DNA from: a candidate division KSB1 bacterium
GTDB lineage: Bacteria > Zhuqueibacterota > Zhuqueibacteria > Residuimicrobiales > Krinioviventaceae
DNA: 64,000 bases
Reading direction: 5' to 3'
NCBI GenBank assembly: GCA_034521575.1
Contig: JAXHMJ010000005.1
Span: 1,550,001-1,614,000 of the forward strand
Shown: positions 62,979 to 64,000 of the stretch, piece after piece
Position numbering within the stretch: position 1 is the stretch's first letter
Layout: each line of letters starts with the position of its first letter
Program-made: the position numbers and the translations under genes
The notes under the pieces: model-generated
The model's database searches: none
The model's input: the letters and a program-made list of their open reading frames with translations, nothing else
What the model was told of the DNA's origin: nothing

Positions 62979-64000
62979 TAATATAATCCATGGTATTAAC
63001 CACTCCATCCATATTTATATCCGGAGCCAGGTAACCGGCCTCGGCGTTTTGCGCACTCGAATACCATAAAATAAAATCACTGTCATCAATCAAATCATCC
63101 CGGTTAATATCCCCGCCTCTGACAGCTAAATGGCCGCTCGACAGCTGCTTTACAAACTCTTGTTCATAATACTGAGAAAGACCTAAAGTAAAATCATATT
63201 CCGTCACCGTACTTGAAGAGAACGTCACCGCCTGCGCGCTGATGGCCGGCATATGATTACGGTGCTGTATTTTCACATGATAATCGCCGTCCGCCACACC
63301 CGATAAACTGACATAACTGCTGTCATTCGTCTCTGAAATCAAATATCCGCCCGTTGACAATAGAAAACTTTTGGAAAACAGCGCCGTTCCTTCCGGCGCG
63401 TCCATAAGCTCAAGCAAAACCCAGTCTACAGCCGAATCCGGAACGGTGTTCACCTGCCGGGGCGCTTGCAAATAGGGAGAGGTATTTAAAACAAATCCCT
63501 GTTGAATCAATAAAGTATGCATTTGACCTGCGGCTTTATCAAAAGGTCCTTCCAGATAGAGACGAAAACGGGCAACCGGCGGCGAAATAACCTCGAGCAG
63601 CAACACAGCATCATATGGAAATGGAGTGTCAAGTTGGTACACGGTGTTGCTATTGAACAAACCGGCAAAAACAGAGGTGTCGGCTTTGGGATCGTACCAG
63701 CGGGCCTTGTACAAGGAATAATTGCTGTTCATATTGATCTCGAGGCTCGTAGAATCCGGACAATAAACCATATAAAAAGAATCCGGTTTCGACATGCCGT
63801 ATCCGGCGGCGTTCACAATAAACTCGTTATCCGGTTGCATTTCAAAACAGGGAATACTGTCAGTAAAAAATTCTTTCATCGATTTGAGATAAAGTGCGCC
63901 TCTTGTATTCAAGCTGTCCAGATTGATGCTGCGTTCTTTGGCTGTACATGTATTGATATGCCCATAGGTAAGCTGACCGCCGGCTATGATAATCGTCCAG
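62962..64000 (-). CDS. C-terminal part of a secreted DUF4038-like hydrolase with dockerin-type tail (partial)
   Basis: The frame is open through the right edge (TIIIAGGQLTYGHINTCTAK … LNTRGALYLKSMKEFFTDSI). The end of a barrel like that of DUF4038-type glycosidases is followed by a collagen-binding-like domain (YSLYKARWYDPKADTSVFAG), an Ig-like region and a C-terminal pair of calcium-loop repeats (GGDINRDDLIDDSDFILWYS; PDINMDGVVNTMDYIIIHNN). That pair is a dockerin type I pattern (D-x-N-x-D). The rest of the catalytic domain is outside the window. The enzyme is presumably extracellular and glycan-directed; the tail may bind a cohesin or serve only as a calcium-stabilised end. Confidence 0.75.
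   Translation of the reverse strand, partial: WTIIIAGGQLTYGHINTCTAKERSINLDSLNTRGALYLKSMKEFFTDSIPCFEMQPDNEFIVNAAGYGMSKPDSFYMVYCPDSTSLEINMNSNYSLYKARWYDPKADTSVFAGLFNSNTVYQLDTPFPYDAVLLLEVISPPVARFRLYLEGPFDKAAGQMHTLLIQQGFVLNTSPYLQAPRQVNTVPDSAVDWVLLELMDAPEGTALFSKSFLLSTGGYLISETNDSSYVSLSGVADGDYHVKIQHRNHMPAISAQAVTFSSSTVTEYDFTLGLSQYYEQEFVKQLSSGHLAVRGGDINRDDLIDDSDFILWYSSAQNAEAGYLAPDINMDGVVNTMDYIIIHNN

Overview
The window reads as a bacterial chromosome segment of moderate GC, densely coding, with Shine-Dalgarno-led starts. It probably comes from the wider FCB group (Bacteroidota relatives such as Calditrichota or KSB1-type lineages). The signs are a PorV-type outer-membrane barrel, secreted proteins ending in FlgD/Por-secretion-like Ig tails (…KLIIVR, …KIAIVR), a TonB/ExbB/ExbD system, an archaeal-type aspartate-semialdehyde dehydrogenase, and a LacI- and glycosidase-rich sugar locus. 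The phylum is inference; no rRNA or tRNA gene was recognised.

Layout. 1-16.7 kb is a carbohydrate-use island: two LacI regulators, a GH30-like enzyme (frameshifted), a GH78 alpha-L-rhamnosidase (two frameshifts), a Tat-exported type I sulfatase, a GH5 enzyme and an SDR epimerase/dehydratase. It also holds collapsed remnants of a GH2 enzyme, a Gfo/Idh/MocA oxidoreductase and a TonB-dependent receptor. Rhamnosidase plus sulfatase suggests a sulfated, rhamnose-containing polysaccharide. 16.9-24.9 kb has a GT4 glycosyltransferase, the Lhr helicase, an esterase, TrmB and an unknown envelope protein. 25.1-28.8 kb is a tight unit: CutA, MBL-fold hydrolase, methyltransferase, TonB-like, ExbB, ExbD. 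28.9-32.6 kb carries MazG, a WbqC-family protein (frameshifted) and Tex.

32.7-39.3 kb encodes two large surface proteins, a PorV barrel/CARDB/double-OmpA fusion and a DUF11/CARDB repeat protein broken by several frameshifts. 39.4-46.1 kb has a GT2 glycosyltransferase and a YbhN-like membrane protein (both frameshifted), a DHH phosphoesterase, an acyl-ACP thioesterase and a barrel/coiled-coil/TPR protein. 46.3-54.2 kb has a secreted HExxH metalloprotease, Der, a DUF512 radical-SAM protein, a TPR/SLH lipoprotein and a BY-kinase exopolysaccharide co-polymerase. 54.9-57.9 kb has a bifunctional-nuclease-domain protein, a DCC-family protein, an unknown gene, and asd preceded by a short leader. The right end has a GH2 beta-galactosidase (frameshifted), a collapsed acyl-CoA ligase, RarD, and the C-terminus of a DUF4038-like hydrolase with a dockerin-type tail.

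The most striking observation is the asd leader (57.70-57.87 kb). It holds a promoter overlapped by a palindrome and a 20-codon ORF rich in Lys, Thr and Met codons, the end products of the pathway Asd serves. Its last codons can pair with the 5' arm of the following intrinsic terminator. This has the architecture of a ribosome-mediated transcription attenuator. Also notable are REPIN-like nested hairpins around 8-9.4 kb, a duplicated 26-bp palindrome in the sugar island, twin 27-bp operators between the GH5 gene and its LacI regulator, and an unusual density of frameshifted or internally deleted accessory genes.
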